Part shown: positions 1 to 28,369 of the stretch, piece by piece
Position numbering within the stretch: position 1 is the stretch's first letter
Layout of the letters: each line of letters opens with the position of its first letter
Assembly (NCBI GenBank): GCA_012295275.1
Contig: CM022666.1
Span: forward strand, 11,924,577-11,988,576
Source of the DNA: Chrysomallon squamiferum
Taxonomy: Eukaryota > Mollusca > Gastropoda > Neomphalida > Peltospiridae
Direction of reading: 5' to 3'
Length of the DNA: 64,000 nucleotides
Notes under the pieces: model-generated
Told to the model about the DNA's origin: nothing
The model's database searches: none
The model's input: only the letters and a program-made list of their open reading frames with translations
Made by a program: the position numbers and the translations under genes

Positions 1-1
1 G

Positions 2-139
2 AAGAATTACAAATCAGGTCCGAAAGACATGGTACAGCTGTACCAGGTGATGTGTAGAATTCTCGACATTACGCCCTCTCCTAACAACGGTTCCTGGAGT
101 CAGGTTGTCGACATCTTAGATCCATCCTTGACTAAGTGA
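2..139 (+). CDS. probable 3'-terminal coding exon, gene unknown (partial)
   Basis: Frame 2 is open from the window edge to a TGA at 137-139 and gives 45 residues containing MVQLYQVMCRIL, then NNGSWSQVVDIL and the end DPSLTK. The mixed, non-repetitive composition contrasts with the AT-rich sequence that follows. The pattern (amphipathic helix, then W-x-x-V/L-x-x-I/L shortly before the stop) recalls the last helices of a death domain, but this is only a resemblance; the family cannot be fixed from 45 residues. The upstream exons lie outside the window. AATAAA-like words follow in the 470-490 and 745 regions. Confidence 0.5.
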   Translation, partial: KNYKSGPKDMVQLYQVMCRILDITPSPNNGSWSQVVDILDPSLTK

Positions 140-145
140 TTAAAA

Positions 146-227
146 GTCGTATTCTGAGTCACGTGTTTGTTTTATTACGTCACGCAGTCGTATTCTGAGT
201 CACGTGTTTGTTTTATTACGTCACGCA
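146..227. repeat. 41-bp direct duplication carrying an E-box and a CRE-like site
   Basis: Two identical 41-bp copies lie head to tail at 146-186 and 187-227. Each contains CACGTG (first copy 160-165) and TTACGTCA (first copy 175-182), the cores bound by bHLH-zip and ATF/CREB factors in animals. The duplication starts 7 bases after the stop of the upstream exon, so it may be 3'-UTR sequence. Function is inferred from motif only. Confidence 0.75.
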
Positions 228-1113
228 GTCTGACAATGCTGAGAAAAGAGGACGCTTTATAAATTCTTTTAAAAGCCTTAGTCGAAATTTTGAACCCATG
301 GAGACAAGAGGAATTTCAATTTCAGTTTCATTTCTATACTGATTTAGCAAGGTTTTACTTAACTTGAGCATTTTAGAGTCTGTCTTCATTTAATATTATC
401 ACCTAATAACGATATAAATTAACAACAAAATAATAATAAATACTACTACTACTACTACTACTACTACAACTACTATTAAATAAATAAATAAAATTATTTA
501 CAAAAGTAATCCCAAAATTTGAAATAAAAATACAGGTTGTAAATTTTAGTTTATGTACAAACCTGTTTCGCTGTACATTTTTCATTACGTAACTATTGCG
601 TTGATTGACCAATGACGTGACCCGACACATTTCAACTCTCATTTCTCATTCGTCTAGGGATTTCATTATGTGCTATATTTAGATCAGAACAAACTGTTTC
701 TGTTTTCTCTCTCTGCGGTATCCAGTAATTAGTTTTTCAATAATGAAATAAATCAAGTGTTATACAGACACTTGTCAAACAAACTAAAGTTGGAACTAGA
801 AAATGAGGGATAAAATGTAATGTTTTAAAGAACGTTTTGTAAATATGGTGTTAATTTAACATGCTCCTCACTTGTTCTGCATGTAAATGTGTTTTTATGC
901 ATGTGTAATTATTATTATTATTTATTCATTCGTTCATTCATTCATTCATTCATTCATTCATTCATTCATTCATTCGTTATATAACATACTGAGTTTCTGT
1001 TTCCATTTGTACCGGGTTGTTTGTTGTTATTTTCTAATTAAATTTATATAATTTTCTACAATTAACACATATGTACTTGTAGAATTATTACTACAATCAT
1101 AACTTATATACAT

Positions 1114-1163
<50 letters not shown>

Positions 1164-1888
1164 ATGCATGTGTCTAAGTATTTTGTTTGCTGAAACATTG
1201 TAACATACGTCACTGTAATAGTTAAAACTCAAAATCTTTTATTTATTACAAAACACTATATACTTTTAAACTTTTATTTCAAGTAAAATCATTAACATAT
1301 TTACAAAATAATAAACTGGTATCAGTAATAACACTGAGCTTCATCCAGCGAATGATTCACGTGAAGAGAGTTTAACCCGTTCAGTAATAAGTATTATAAT
1401 AAATACACAGACAAAATGAAATCTACATTTGATTATTATCAGCTATCAATAAATAAATAAATAAAGAAAGAAATAAAGAAATAAAGAAAGAAAGAAAGAA
1501 AGAAAGAAAAGGAAAGAAAAGAAAGAAAAGAAATTAAAATGTATTAAAGTAACCAAGAAATGAACAACCGGAGAACGAAAGTAATAAAATCGATCTTCAG
1601 TTTTAAACTGAGAACCCAGGAACAAAACAAACATAAAATAATTTGTGTAGTTCTATCGACTTCAGTCCGGTTAAACATAATTTGTCTCTAAATATCACAG
1701 GAAGTAATACACCATCAAATGTCAAATGATATACCATCAAGTGCCTTTGATATTTTATAATGATAATAGTAATAATATAACGTTATAATATAATACAAGA
1801 AATCCAGTGATAGGAACTAGTCTGTGTTCATTAGAAGCGTATTAGGTAAAACTATTATAAAAATAAAGATTATTATTTAGAATTAAAA

Positions 1889-1919
<31 letters not shown>

Positions 1920-2239
1920 AAAAACATACATAAAAGGACTTTAGAAATGTTTCTTTATGTTTTCGTCTATTAAGAACAATAAAGTGACAAAGTGACCAGG
2001 AAATAAATGCCACAGGGAGAGAAAATTTTAATTTGTTTTCGCTTTAATAAGATATCAAATAATGAATTATAATATATTATCAAAAATTAATAGATAAAAT
2101 TCCTTAAATACGTTGAAATAACAAGTGAACAATAATAAGAAAAAAGTTGTTACAAGTCTTACAGGTTTGTATGTACACATCGGTAACATTTTCACTTTAT
2201 TAACTAAAATGAGTAATTTATTCTGATTTACTCAATTTA

Positions 2240-2316
<77 letters not shown>

Positions 2317-2784
2317 TAACGACAAGAAGATATCTCTAAATGGTTTGTTGTTGCTATTTTGATTTTTGTTTTCGTTGTAACAGGACTTATTGAATTGTAT
2401 ATCTTTTTCTATGTGTCTCTTTATGTTGTATGTGTATGTACTTGTGTTTGCATGTTCGTACTTTGAACTTCACGCATATGTGTACGTGTGTGTGTGCTTG
2501 TATGTTGATGTATGTGTGTTTGAAAAAAGCAAAAAATGTCACTATTTTGCTGTAAAACTCTTAAAAGTCGTAAACCTTCAAGATAAATCAAAAAGTATTT
2601 CTTCAAAGTAAAAGAAAATGGAAGGCAAGTCTAATTTCACCTTTTTCCGTGAAATAAAAGTTAAAACTTTTCATAATTAAAAATAATATTAAAAATTAAT
2701 TTATCTAGATAAATTATAAACAGATGAATAATGTTAAAATATATCATGAGCAGTGTAAAATTAATATTAAAATGAAAATCTTAA
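228..2784. other. non-coding region with microsatellites
   Basis: No convincing gene. It holds (ACT)n near 440-470, (ATTC)n at about 925-974, a (TG)n run at about 1115-1163, AAAG/AAAT-rich tracts at 1450-1530 and 1888-1922, and (AAT)n at about 2241-2312. The short open frames here are translations of these repeats. Confidence 0.8.
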
Positions 2785-2785
2785 C

Positions 2786-2791
2786 TTTATT
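2786..2791 (-). terminator. candidate polyadenylation signal of the Cys-rich gene
   Basis: TTTATT on the + strand reads AATAAA on the minus strand, about 175 bases after the stop codon at 2965. Not proven. Confidence 0.35.
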
Positions 2792-2964
2792 CATCCTAAT
2801 AAAAAGAAATTTTATATACAAATTAAACACAAATATCAGCATCAACCCAATTCATGGACCCAATCACAAACATTCAACACCAGGACAGTTATCTCCCTTT
2901 TACTTTCACTTGTCAAATGCATATTTCATCAAGAATTGTGAACGTCATAGTCTGCCTTGTGTCA

Positions 2965-13223
<10,259 letters not shown>

Positions 13224-16179
13224 TTTTCTCCTCAAAAGGCTATCAAGTCGCCATGTTGCATAACTGGATAATCGACTGCAAAATATAGCATCAAACTGTT
13301 TATATCTCTGTTGTCATCAGAACGTCTGCTGTGATACGAATTCAACATTTCTGTGCCAGTTAGCATCGAGTGTTTCAAAGCAAACTGTCGTCTGCTATGG
13401 TGTTTTCAAAACGACTTTACGATCGTTCCACATGTCGTGTTTTTCTGCGTGCTTTCATCAGCATATGGACCAAACACTGTCGTGCGTGTTGTAGCAAATC
13501 GAAATTCGAGCGTCGATGAAGCAGCCAGAACCGATGGTCGATTTTTATTCTGGCGCTACTGGTGCAGGCTGGCCGGCTTTTCACTGCGCGTATAGATCGA
13601 GCTACGAAAGCAGATTAGATTCTTGTTGTAAACTTCAGTCAGAATTTTCTTCATTTTTTCTTTCTTTAAAAAACCCCCAACAAAAACAAACGAAAAAGAG
13701 AGAGAGAGAGAAAAAAAAAGAGGATTACTAGCATTATTTTAATTCTGACCTACTTTCTCTATAAAAATATCATTATATCGATAATCATCCATCTATGTCT
13801 TTGTCTTTCGTCTTTGTGGTGACTTTGAAATACGTACGCACACACACACATATATACATTCACATATGTTTAGGTTACATAATGAAGAATTTCATATACA
13901 TTTATATAGGTCATTATGGAAAACTTGTTGTACATTAAATACAAATGTCATTTTGAAAACGTTCATATCATTTTTTATTTAAAAAAGTACATAGACATTT
14001 AAATAGATGGCTTAGGGAAACTAAATATACATTGTCTTAGGTCATCATGCTATGAGAGCCGATGTACGTACACGTACGTCCATTTAAACAGACAGCTATC
14101 TCACAGAATACGTACAAATCAGTAAAACTGTTTTTATTGTATAGCTGGGTTTTCTACCCATTTTACTGATCTATCTCTACGTCTATGTTGTATGTTTATT
14201 TTTCAAGTTTCTAAGTTAAATAAAAAATAACCTACTTAACTTTCGTATATCAAATACTTTCAATAACTAGTCTCAGTTTCAGTCGCATGACATTAGTACA
14301 TTGATACGTGCTTTCTATTTGTAGTTGGTAAAGACCTTTCAGTCCACTTTTCAAACAGAAATTGCTAGAAACATTTTAACAGCTTGTCACGATAAAAGAA
14401 AATATATTTGTAAATGGAGAGTTTTGTGTTACTGAAATCTTCGACACTCACTCTGTAGTAGTAATGAGTTGGTTTAGACTCCTGTGTCATTCATTACGAC
14501 GGTCATTTATTCTGGAAGTAATTTTCTATTTCTCTTTATTCATAGCGTATATTTGTAATAATATGAGTATTATACCCCACAATACTCATTAGTTTTTATT
14601 AACTGACATAAGGATTTCATCAAATTGCCCTTATTTTATTTGATTTTTTTAATTAACTATTTTATTTATTTATTTATTAATTAATGTATTTTTTATTTTA
14701 TTTATTTAATGCTATGTTTTCTGTTACTGAATTGCCACTTCTGACGATACTAAATCTTGAAACTGTTGTGTGTAAATAATATAAATAATAACATCTTCCA
14801 CTTTAGTTAAAACTGTCATAGTATGTTCTTCTTCATGTTTCGAGTATTGAGATTTATGACTGTGTCTGGCTGTGTCTGAGGATACACAGTCCAGCCGGCC
14901 CCTCCCTCCTCGTGTTTGAATAAGAATGACACAGTTTACTTGGATCAATAACAGCACACTGTAACACGAGCTTCCCAGAGAAAGGCTAAATATTGATTAA
15001 CATCAGACTGTTCACTTCACCAGTCTGCCTGGACAGTCACCTGCTGACCACTTCTGACCAACGTCACTCACAAGTAACAACTGTTTCACAAAGAACTGCC
15101 ATCTTACTTTATTATTAGACATTTAGAAACAACAACAATAATAAATAAATAAATATATATATATAATATAAACTTTTTGATTATGTTAATAGTTATAATA
15201 GTTTCGTGTTAAGAATCACTCCATATACTTTATTTATTTTTTATTTTTTTTATTTGACTCAAACTACTTAATTGTAGTATTGAAGCAAATAGTTTTTTCT
15301 GAAAACAATCTGTCAAAATAAACAGATGATGTTATTCATTTATATAACAAAGCTGGATATAACTCAGGGACAAAGTTTTTGTGACTATTTAATTTCGTCA
15401 TCATTAATTTATAAACAAAATAAATATTCCATGTTTAAAAGTGTATTTATTTGCATTTGGTCTGTGTAACTGCATGTTTTTGTTTTGTTTTTCTCTCAAG
15501 TTCTAAAACCTTATAAACAAACAACGGTGGAACAGTTCATTAAATAAATTCGCTCCTTAAATTCTACGATAAATGTTTGTTAAATAAACCCAGTGTCCAG
15601 CTATTCAAAGACGTTTGTGTCTACAGGTATCAGCGATGATTACACATTCACTCGTTGATCTGAACCTCACGGGCTGACATGTGCACCACTGATAACATTA
15701 GCTTAAGCTGATATCATTTCGCAACTAATCCGACAACATAAGTTGATAGAGAGCAAATCGTCTACTCGCAGCGCCTGCTTAATCGATAGCTGTTCACCCG
15801 ATAGGCTGCAACAACATTGTTCTAGCCTGACCTTTGTTCGCAAGCACAAATATTTTCATTAACACAATAGATGTTTGTCTTCTTCTCGTGTTCGTTATTA
15901 TTTTTATTTTATTTTATCTTAGCATTTCCTCAACTTTGTAACGCGTAAAATATTCACTGCAGATTAAAATATATATAGCTGTCACAAATATGGGTGCATT
16001 TGCATGTATGGTGTATATATGTATGCATGAGTATGTTTGTATGTGTCTATGTGTGCATATATTTGCATTTTTTGTGTGGGAGTGCGGGCATTCCCTATCT
16101 AAGGGATGCTATGTTTAGCTTCTTTGAAACATATATATTATGTGCATGATGTCTTAATTTGTATACATTGTCAACCAAA
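13224..16179. other. upstream region of the knottin-like gene; no gene supported
   Basis: A slightly GC-richer stretch lies at about 13330-13620 and could contain the promoter and 5'-UTR of the minus-strand gene, but no core motif decides it. Open frames at 12853-13104 and 13353-13595 on the + strand have no recognisable domain and no splice context; I do not call them. The rest is AT-rich with short ATTT runs. Confidence 0.5.
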
Positions 16180-16985
16180 CAGTTACGTTTTATTTAAGTA
16201 AAGATTTGGTACGTCATTGTGCTTTGTTAATGAAAGAAAAGGTTTAGAATGTTACTGTGTTTTCTTAATGAAAGTGAAGTTTTTGGTATGTCATTCTGTT
16301 TTGTTAATTTAAGTAAAGGTTTAGCACATCATTCAGTTTGTTTAATTAAAATAAAGATTTAGTACGTCACCGTTTTGTTAATTTAAGTAAAGGGTTTTAT
16401 TACGTCACTGTTTTGTTAATTTAAGTAAAGATTTAGTACGTCATTGTTTTGTTAATTTAAGTAAAGATTTAGTACGTCATTGTTTTGTTAATTTAAGTAA
16501 AGATTTAGTACGTCATTGTTTTGTTAATTTAAACAAAGATTTAGTACGTCACTGTTTTGTTAATTTAAGTAAAGATTTAGTACGTCACTGTTTTGTTAAT
16601 TTAAACAAAGATTTAGTACGTCACTGTTTTGTTAATTTAAACAAAGATTTAGTACGTCACTGTTTTGTTAATTTAAGTAAAGATTTAGTAGTTGTTTTGT
16701 TAATTTAAGTAAAGGGTTTTATTACTTCAATGTTTTGTTAATTTAAGTAAAGATTTAGTAGTTGTTTTGTTAATTTAAGTAAAGGGTTAGTACGTCATTA
16801 TGTTAATTTTAAGTAAAGAAAGGTAGGGTTAGTACGTCATTATGTTAATTTTAAGTAAAGATTTAGTACGTCACTGTGTTTTGTTAATTTAAGTAAAGAT
16901 TTAGTAGTTGTTTTGGTAATTTAAGTAAAGATGGAGTACGTTGTTTTGGTAATTTAAGTAAAGGGTTAGTACGTCATTATGTTAA
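16180..16985. repeat. 36-bp minisatellite with CRE-like TACGTCA in most units
   Basis: About twenty units of roughly 36 bp (landmarks GTTTTGTTAATTTAAGTAAA and GATTTAGTACGTCA). More than a dozen keep TACGTCA, the reverse of TGACGTA, close to an ATF/CREB half-palindrome. Units at 16690 and 16750 have lost it. It lies about 3 kb upstream of exon 1 of the minus-strand knottin-like gene. Confidence 0.85.
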
Positions 16986-22678
<5,693 letters not shown>

Positions 22679-22684
22679 TTTATT
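22679..22684 (-). terminator. candidate polyadenylation signal of the LRR gene
   Basis: TTTATT on the + strand is AATAAA on the minus strand, about 45 bases after the stop codon. Confidence 0.45.
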
Positions 22685-22728
22685 TGGCAAAAATGAAGAA
22701 AGAAATTTAAAAAAATAATTATATCTAT

Positions 22729-24315
22729 TTATGTTTTCTCATCTACGTATGTATATGAAACATCCATGGCGACTCTTTCTTCACTAGAATTGGCGTTTTT
22801 GTCGACAGTGAACATTGTGTGGTTTTTGTATGACCGGTATCGGTACTGTCTGCGACAGAAACTTAGCCAACGGTTCCGGAATTTTACCAGAATTAACGTC
22901 GTGATCAACAGTACACTCGTCACCACTGCTGCTATCGCCGCCGTCTTCACGCGTTTGTTTGCGTCGATGCTGCCTAACTTTGTCTTGTCACAGTTGAACG
23001 CTGAAGACGGAAGTGACAAAATACGCCGACCTTTCAACTTCTGCGGCGCCGCACACGTAAGATTATGTGACATGCGTCTAGTTTTTATGTTCCCTGCTTT
23101 TGGTAACCAATGCAACATCCAGACAGCGCGACAGTCGCAGACTATTGCATTGTGGGAAAGATCAACTATGACGTCACTATCCCAAGCCACCATACCTTTA
23201 TGGAAAACTTTGATGGCGTTAAAACTGAAGTCGGCAATGTGAAGATTTCCTTGGAAAGATGGCATTGCCTCACTTCCCAGTGTTTCTAGCAATGGATTCC
23301 TACTTACAATCAACTCTTTTAATTTAAACAGCCACGTGAAAGTATGGTTCTCAATTTCTGTCAAGTTGTCCAAACCAACTATGGTTAGTTTACGCAAATT
23401 AATTAACTTGCTGAAAGATCCGTTTTGAAGCGTTTTGATTTTGCTTTGACTGAAGTCCAGTATTTCCAGATGGTGCAGTTGTTCAAATGCTTTTGTAGGA
23501 AAATCTGTCAAATTTGTTCCTTTTAGGTAAAGCTGTTCCACGGGGCTGACTGTGTGGGAATCGAGTGCAAACGACAAAGGATGCAGTTTTGACAGTCTGT
23601 TACCACTGAGACGTAAGATCTTCAAGGATGGCAGTCCCATGAAAACAAACCTAGGCAGCTCTTCAATTTGATTGTCATCCAGGACAAGAATTTCCAGAGA
23701 ATGTAAATTTGAGAAAGTGAACGAATCTAGACGTTTTAACCTGTTGCTTGTTAAGTTAAGAACAACAAGAGATTTGAGCCCTTTGAACGAGTCCTTGTCT
23801 ATTATAGAAATGTTGTTTTTGGTGAAATCGAGTTTACGTAACTTCATCAAATCAAGGAATGCGTTTTTGTGCAAGGCGGTCAAACCGTTATATCCCAGGT
23901 CGAGATTCTGTAGATTTTCCAGCCCATGAAACATCTTTCTGTTGAGACGGGTGATGAAGTTTCGTCGAAGTATCAGCGTGGAAAGGAGGGAAAGGTTCGA
24001 AAACGCACCCACCTCAATGACGCTGATGTTGTTGCTGGAAAGGTTGAGCACGCGCAAGGCTGGGTACAGCTGCAGTTCCCCACCCACCCGAGTCAGTCCG
24101 CGCTGGCCGGAAATAATCATATCAGTTATAGCACCGGGCTTTGCAAACGTCAGAGGAAGTGACGTCAGCTTTCCACCGCGACATGAAACAAGCGTGTCCT
24201 TGCACGTACAGCTGAACGGACACTGCGCAGCTTGGTCTGCTGTGTGTGACTGAATTGACGTCAACAGTAACAACAGGGTCGGCAGAAATGGTTGCCGTTT
24301 TGAAAGCCAAATCAT
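22729..24315 (-). CDS. leucine-rich-repeat transmembrane protein
   Basis: A single coding exon gives 528 residues. The start chosen is the ATG at 24315: an acceptor (T-rich tract plus CAG, exon from 24345) lies only 30 bases upstream, so the longer open frame into a Phe-rich stretch is intronic. Layout: signal peptide (PTLLLLLTSIQS, about 12-23); LRR N-cap with C-x3-C-x-C-x6-C (about 32-45); about ten LRRs of the L-x-x-L-x-L-x-x-N type (about 86-390); LRR C-cap with CDC...C...C (about 393-442); one transmembrane helix (about 457-478); a short basic cytoplasmic tail ending in YTYVDEKT. No TIR or kinase domain follows, so it is not a Toll receptor. Proteins of this build act as adhesion or co-receptors at the cell surface; the ligand cannot be told. 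N-glycosylation sites (NLS, NIS, NLT) are frequent. Confidence 0.9.
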   Translation of the reverse strand: MIWLSKRQPFLPTLLLLLTSIQSHTADQAAQCPFSCTCKDTLVSCRGGKLTSLPLTFAKPGAITDMIISGQRGLTRVGGELQLYPALRVLNLSSNNISVIEVGAFSNLSLLSTLILRRNFITRLNRKMFHGLENLQNLDLGYNGLTALHKNAFLDLMKLRKLDFTKNNISIIDKDSFKGLKSLVVLNLTSNRLKRLDSFTFSNLHSLEILVLDDNQIEELPRFVFMGLPSLKILRLSGNRLSKLHPLSFALDSHTVSPVEQLYLKGTNLTDFPTKAFEQLHHLEILDFSQSKIKTLQNGSFSKLINLRKLTIVGLDNLTEIENHTFTWLFKLKELIVSRNPLLETLGSEAMPSFQGNLHIADFSFNAIKVFHKGMVAWDSDVIVDLSHNAIVCDCRAVWMLHWLPKAGNIKTRRMSHNLTCAAPQKLKGRRILSLPSSAFNCDKTKLGSIDANKRVKTAAIAAVVTSVLLITTLILVKFRNRWLSFCRRQYRYRSYKNHTMFTVDKNANSSEERVAMDVSYTYVDEKT

Positions 24316-24344
24316 TATGAAGACATTGGTCGAAAAAATGTTGT

Positions 24345-24347
24345 GCT
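24345..24347 (-). other. 3' splice site in the 5'-UTR of the LRR gene
   Basis: On the minus strand a run of TTTTCTTTTCTTTTTTT ends in CAG at 24346-24348, with the exon starting at 24345. The gene therefore probably has at least one non-coding upstream exon. Confidence 0.6.
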
Positions 24348-24399
24348 GAAAAAAAGAAAAGAAAAATAAAGACTGTATATAATTTAAATCAACAAACAA

Positions 24400-24683
24400 A
24401 CAAAAAAAGAAAACATTTTACATAATTTGTGTGTTTTTTTAAATATTTAAACGGTTTCAGTGTTACTGAAACATACTTGTTTACAAGTTGAAAAAACTCA
24501 GCGAGTATAAGACACTTGCCATGTTGATAAATAGTCCCTTTTCTTTATGTTGATAAACAACTTTTTTTCTTCTTCTTCATTTGAAAAAACGCGTTTTACA
24601 CCGCCTCATTTAAAATAACAGCGTGAACTGTTTCTTCCTATTCCCTTTGTTTCGGTTATATTATGATGATGATGATGATGATG

Positions 24684-24731
<48 letters not shown>

Positions 24732-26490
24732 TGTATTATTATTTGTAGTAGTAAAATGCGCAGTGTAGCTATTTTAAAGATAAAGTATTATCTGTTTCTC
24801 TCTCTTTATTTTTCTTTTGTGTGTGTGTGTGTGTGACAGAGTTTGAAAAAACATACTGACGAGCAAATATAATTAAATACTTTCTCACCTCCAACATTTG
24901 CTGTATTAAAAATACGTTTGATTTCTTAAACTCCATTTTTATTGAGTTTTATCTCACACATTTGTATGAAAGAAATTGCTTCAAAACAATCGAATTCGAC
25001 AGTGAGGAAACAACAAGAAAAAAACGGTTTCATTCTTTTCATTTTCATGCGCGTGAACCTATATACACTCTTATTATAAGAACCACTGTTATTAGACAAT
25101 GTTAACAATCAGTACAGTTTGAATGTCACAAGCAGCAAACAATACAAGACAAGAAACACTAGCTGAAGCAGATTAGCAGATTAATGAAGTATGGAATTTG
25201 TCGCGTTTTCAAAACTGTAACCAATGCTAAAAATTAAATCCACTAAAACATATTTATTACTACTATTACTACTACTTACTGTACTATTACTTCTAACACT
25301 ATTAGTACTAATGTCACAACTACTATCGCTGTTTCATAATATACTGCTTCGTTATAACTACTATTCCCACAGCTACTATTAATGTTGTTACTACTACTAC
25401 TACTGCTATTATTACTGCTTACAAGTGCCACCGTCATTGCTATAATCGGTAAAAGCACAATGTTATTTACGAATCAGCTACATATTATATTACACGAAAA
25501 CAAAATCTTGCAAATTGTCGCTAAATATCTTCCTTTGCGATAATGTCTTTACTGAAACAGTAATTCTTTCGTACACGGTTAACCCAAGGAATGCATGTGT
25601 CAAGAAACTGAGATTACGTATCTAACGTGACAACAACATAACAATAGCCGTTTGTTTTGTCAGCTGGAGATACGTGGCCGTTTAAAAAACACTGACACAG
25701 AGATCCGTTTATTAGCTGTACTCGCACAATGACTGAATTCAGTTTGAAATTAACGCAGAGTAAAATCAAGTCAACCGTTCTGAGAAACCTGATTTTACCC
25801 ACATGTGCATACCGTGATAACTTACAAATCAGAACAGAAATCTCATATTCAGTTTTAATATGATTTTTTAAAATTAATTTATTTAATAGGAAATGTACTC
25901 TTACATCGAAAGTTTTTTTCTTGAATTTGTTTTCATTCTTGCATTATTATTATTATTATTATTATTTATTACAAATAAACATAAACATTAATAACATTAA
26001 CTTTTAAGATTTCCTCTCTTTTTGTTTCAAATAAATAAAAGTTTAAGTTAAACTAAAAATAATGCCACCCTATTACCACACCCTGTCCCAGCCTCGTAGG
26101 ACCGCTGCCGCAGAATATCACCTTTATTTAACTGTTTCAAGGGACACTACAGTTAACTTTATTTCATAGCTACATATGCGCATCTGTCGCGTATTCGTTT
26201 TCATATTAGCATTTATTTTTTCTTCATTTTTTAAATTTTTTATTTATTTATCCCCCACCCAACAATCTGACGAACGTATTTTCTGGACCATCGTTAAATG
26301 TCGCCAATGCGTACACAACGAAAATAGGTCGTCGTCTTTTAATTAACGCACTGTTTGTGTGCATTCTCGCGTACTGAGACTGTGACTGAGATCGTAAACA
26401 TGTGCTTTCTCTTTAAACACTGAGCTTTAACATTACAGCTGAAATGCGCAAAAGTGAGAAATAAAAATCAATTTACGATTTATAAATATA
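24400..26490. other. no gene supported; probable 5' intron of the LRR gene
   Basis: Contains (ATG)n/(ATT)n at about 24661-24731, a (GT)n run near 24820, and ACT-rich tracts near 25260-25420. The minus-strand open frame at 25614-25802 lacks any domain or splice support. Confidence 0.5.
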
Positions 26491-26496
26491 ACTCAC

Positions 26497-26640
26497 CTAC
26501 TTCCGTGCAAACGAAAACACCTGTGTTTATGCTCCGCCCTCTGGCGACAAGAATGTAGAAATGTTTGAGTTTTGTCCCTGACCCGTTACAGATAATTCCT
26601 TTTTCATGATCTCCCAGGCGTCGTGGTAGTGTAATAAGGA
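26497..26640 (-). other. candidate non-coding first exon (donor only)
   Basis: The minus strand shows GGAAGTAG/GTGAGT with the cut at 26497/26496, a near-consensus donor in a locally less AT-rich stretch. It would suit the missing 5'-UTR exon of the LRR gene 2.2 kb downstream. The 5' edge is not visible; the end given is nominal. Confidence 0.25.
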
Positions 26641-26707
26641 AACTTGCATTTAGCAACTGAACGAAGAAAATGTCTTTTTGATTGCTGCTTAAATTATTAT
26701 AAATTAA

Positions 26708-26758
<51 letters not shown>

Positions 26759-27050
26759 TTCTCTGTTGCTGGTTTTTATAAACTGGTTTCGAGAAAACGT
26801 TTGTAAAAGAAATGTAGTATTTTTCTGAAATAAGTTAGCTCGAGCATTCTAACACTGGACTTATACATCAAAATTTCAGGTTTAAATTTATACACGCGCA
26901 CGCGCACACACACATGAATATTCAGTATGTGAAATCACTGATTTGTTCGAGCAAAGAATAAATTGACTAACATTTTCAATCATTTTATGTGACTAAAACT
27001 GACCGTTCTTTCTTTCTTTTTCTCTCACTCAAAGAAATTTTAAATTATTT

Positions 27051-27116
<66 letters not shown>

Positions 27117-27249
27117 TGTGTGTGTGTGTGTGTGTCAAGGAAATTAAAACAAGATAGAAAGATGCTGAAAATCTCATTCATGGAAAACATTCGTCCATTT
27201 ACGTCTGACATTTATTTATTTTGTTATTATTATTTATTTATTTATTAAT

Positions 27250-27280
<31 letters not shown>

Positions 27281-27289
27281 TTTTTTATT

Positions 27290-27321
<32 letters not shown>

Positions 27322-28369
27322 CGTCTTCTAGCTGATTTCATCTCGTTTTATAAGAAGACGATATTTTAGTTAAGACTAACTTCCTTCTAATTTATGTATT
27401 CGTCTTTGGTAATATTAACGTGTCGATCACATAATGGTTTTGGAATGACGTTTCTGTTTATATTAATAATATGCTAAACTATTTCTCATGCTGCTTTGAA
27501 TAATACTTGGACAGCCTAGCATAGTTAGAGCAAATGTTCTCGTTTGTCCAGAATCTGAGACTTTTCACATCTGACGACAAATGAACGTTCTTTTGATATT
27601 TTTTCTCTCTTTATGTAAAATGTTGAAACAAAACCTAGTTTAAAAAAAAAAAAAAAAAAAAAAACAAGCAAGCAAACCAAAAAAACTAAAACACAGTTTA
27701 AAACAGTTTAAAACAACAAAAACAAAAAATCCAACTAAAAGCACATTTATAAATAATTTCTTTAATAAAAATGTATTCACAATTTTTCAGTAATAGTTAT
27801 GTATAAATATTCATGCAAAATATAAATACTATTATTTATAAGAAACACAGAATACAAAATGGTTACAAATAAGTAATTAATTTAAACAAAAATTCCTAAT
27901 AATACAAACACTAACGTTAAGGCCGAACATACACGATTTCAAATCTGCAAAAAAGTTAGTCGTTTCAAAAATATGAATTTCAGCCCAATTTTTTTTTCTT
28001 TTATTATTATTATTTTTTCTTTCTTTCTTTCTTTTTATTTTTTTTTTTATTATTAATTATTTTATTTTATTTTTTTTTTTTTTATTTTTTTGTTGTTGTT
28101 GGAATAAATGAACTTAGAAACACTTTGTACAAACTAAACTAGACATACATGCAAAACAAAAGGGCAATTTAAAACATACATCACAAGATTATGCTAAGTT
28201 CAATGTATGTAAAATTTTTGTTTTTCGTTTTTTTTCCCGCCAATATACTAGTGTAACATTGATATAATCTTACTCAGTTATGTTATCAGACCTACAATAA
28301 CTCTGTGTAAGGGAAAAATAATTACAATATAATCGAAAATAAAGTATGTGAGAAGTACGACAGGGCTAT
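26641..28369. other. non-coding, simple repeats
   Basis: (AAT)n at about 26708-26757, (GA)n joined to (GT)n at about 27054-27135, (ATTT)n into a long T run at about 27220-27321, an A run near 27640-27664, and T-rich tracts at 27990-28090. No gene seen. Confidence 0.85.

Noticed and set aside
13353-13595. + strand frame of 80 residues in a GC-richer stretch
   Set aside because: No recognisable family; the stretch is more likely promoter/5' region of the minus-strand gene.
22766-24253. + strand open frames of 78-158 residues
   Set aside because: Antisense shadows of the LRR gene, which has full domain support.
22729-24399. Start of the LRR protein at the first ATG of the long open frame (24399)
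   Set aside because: This part crosses a strong acceptor site and encodes a Phe-rich tract typical of a polypyrimidine run.
25276-25458. 60-residue frame with hydrophobic ends and Ser/Asn core
   Set aside because: Product of ACT/AGT trinucleotide repeats.
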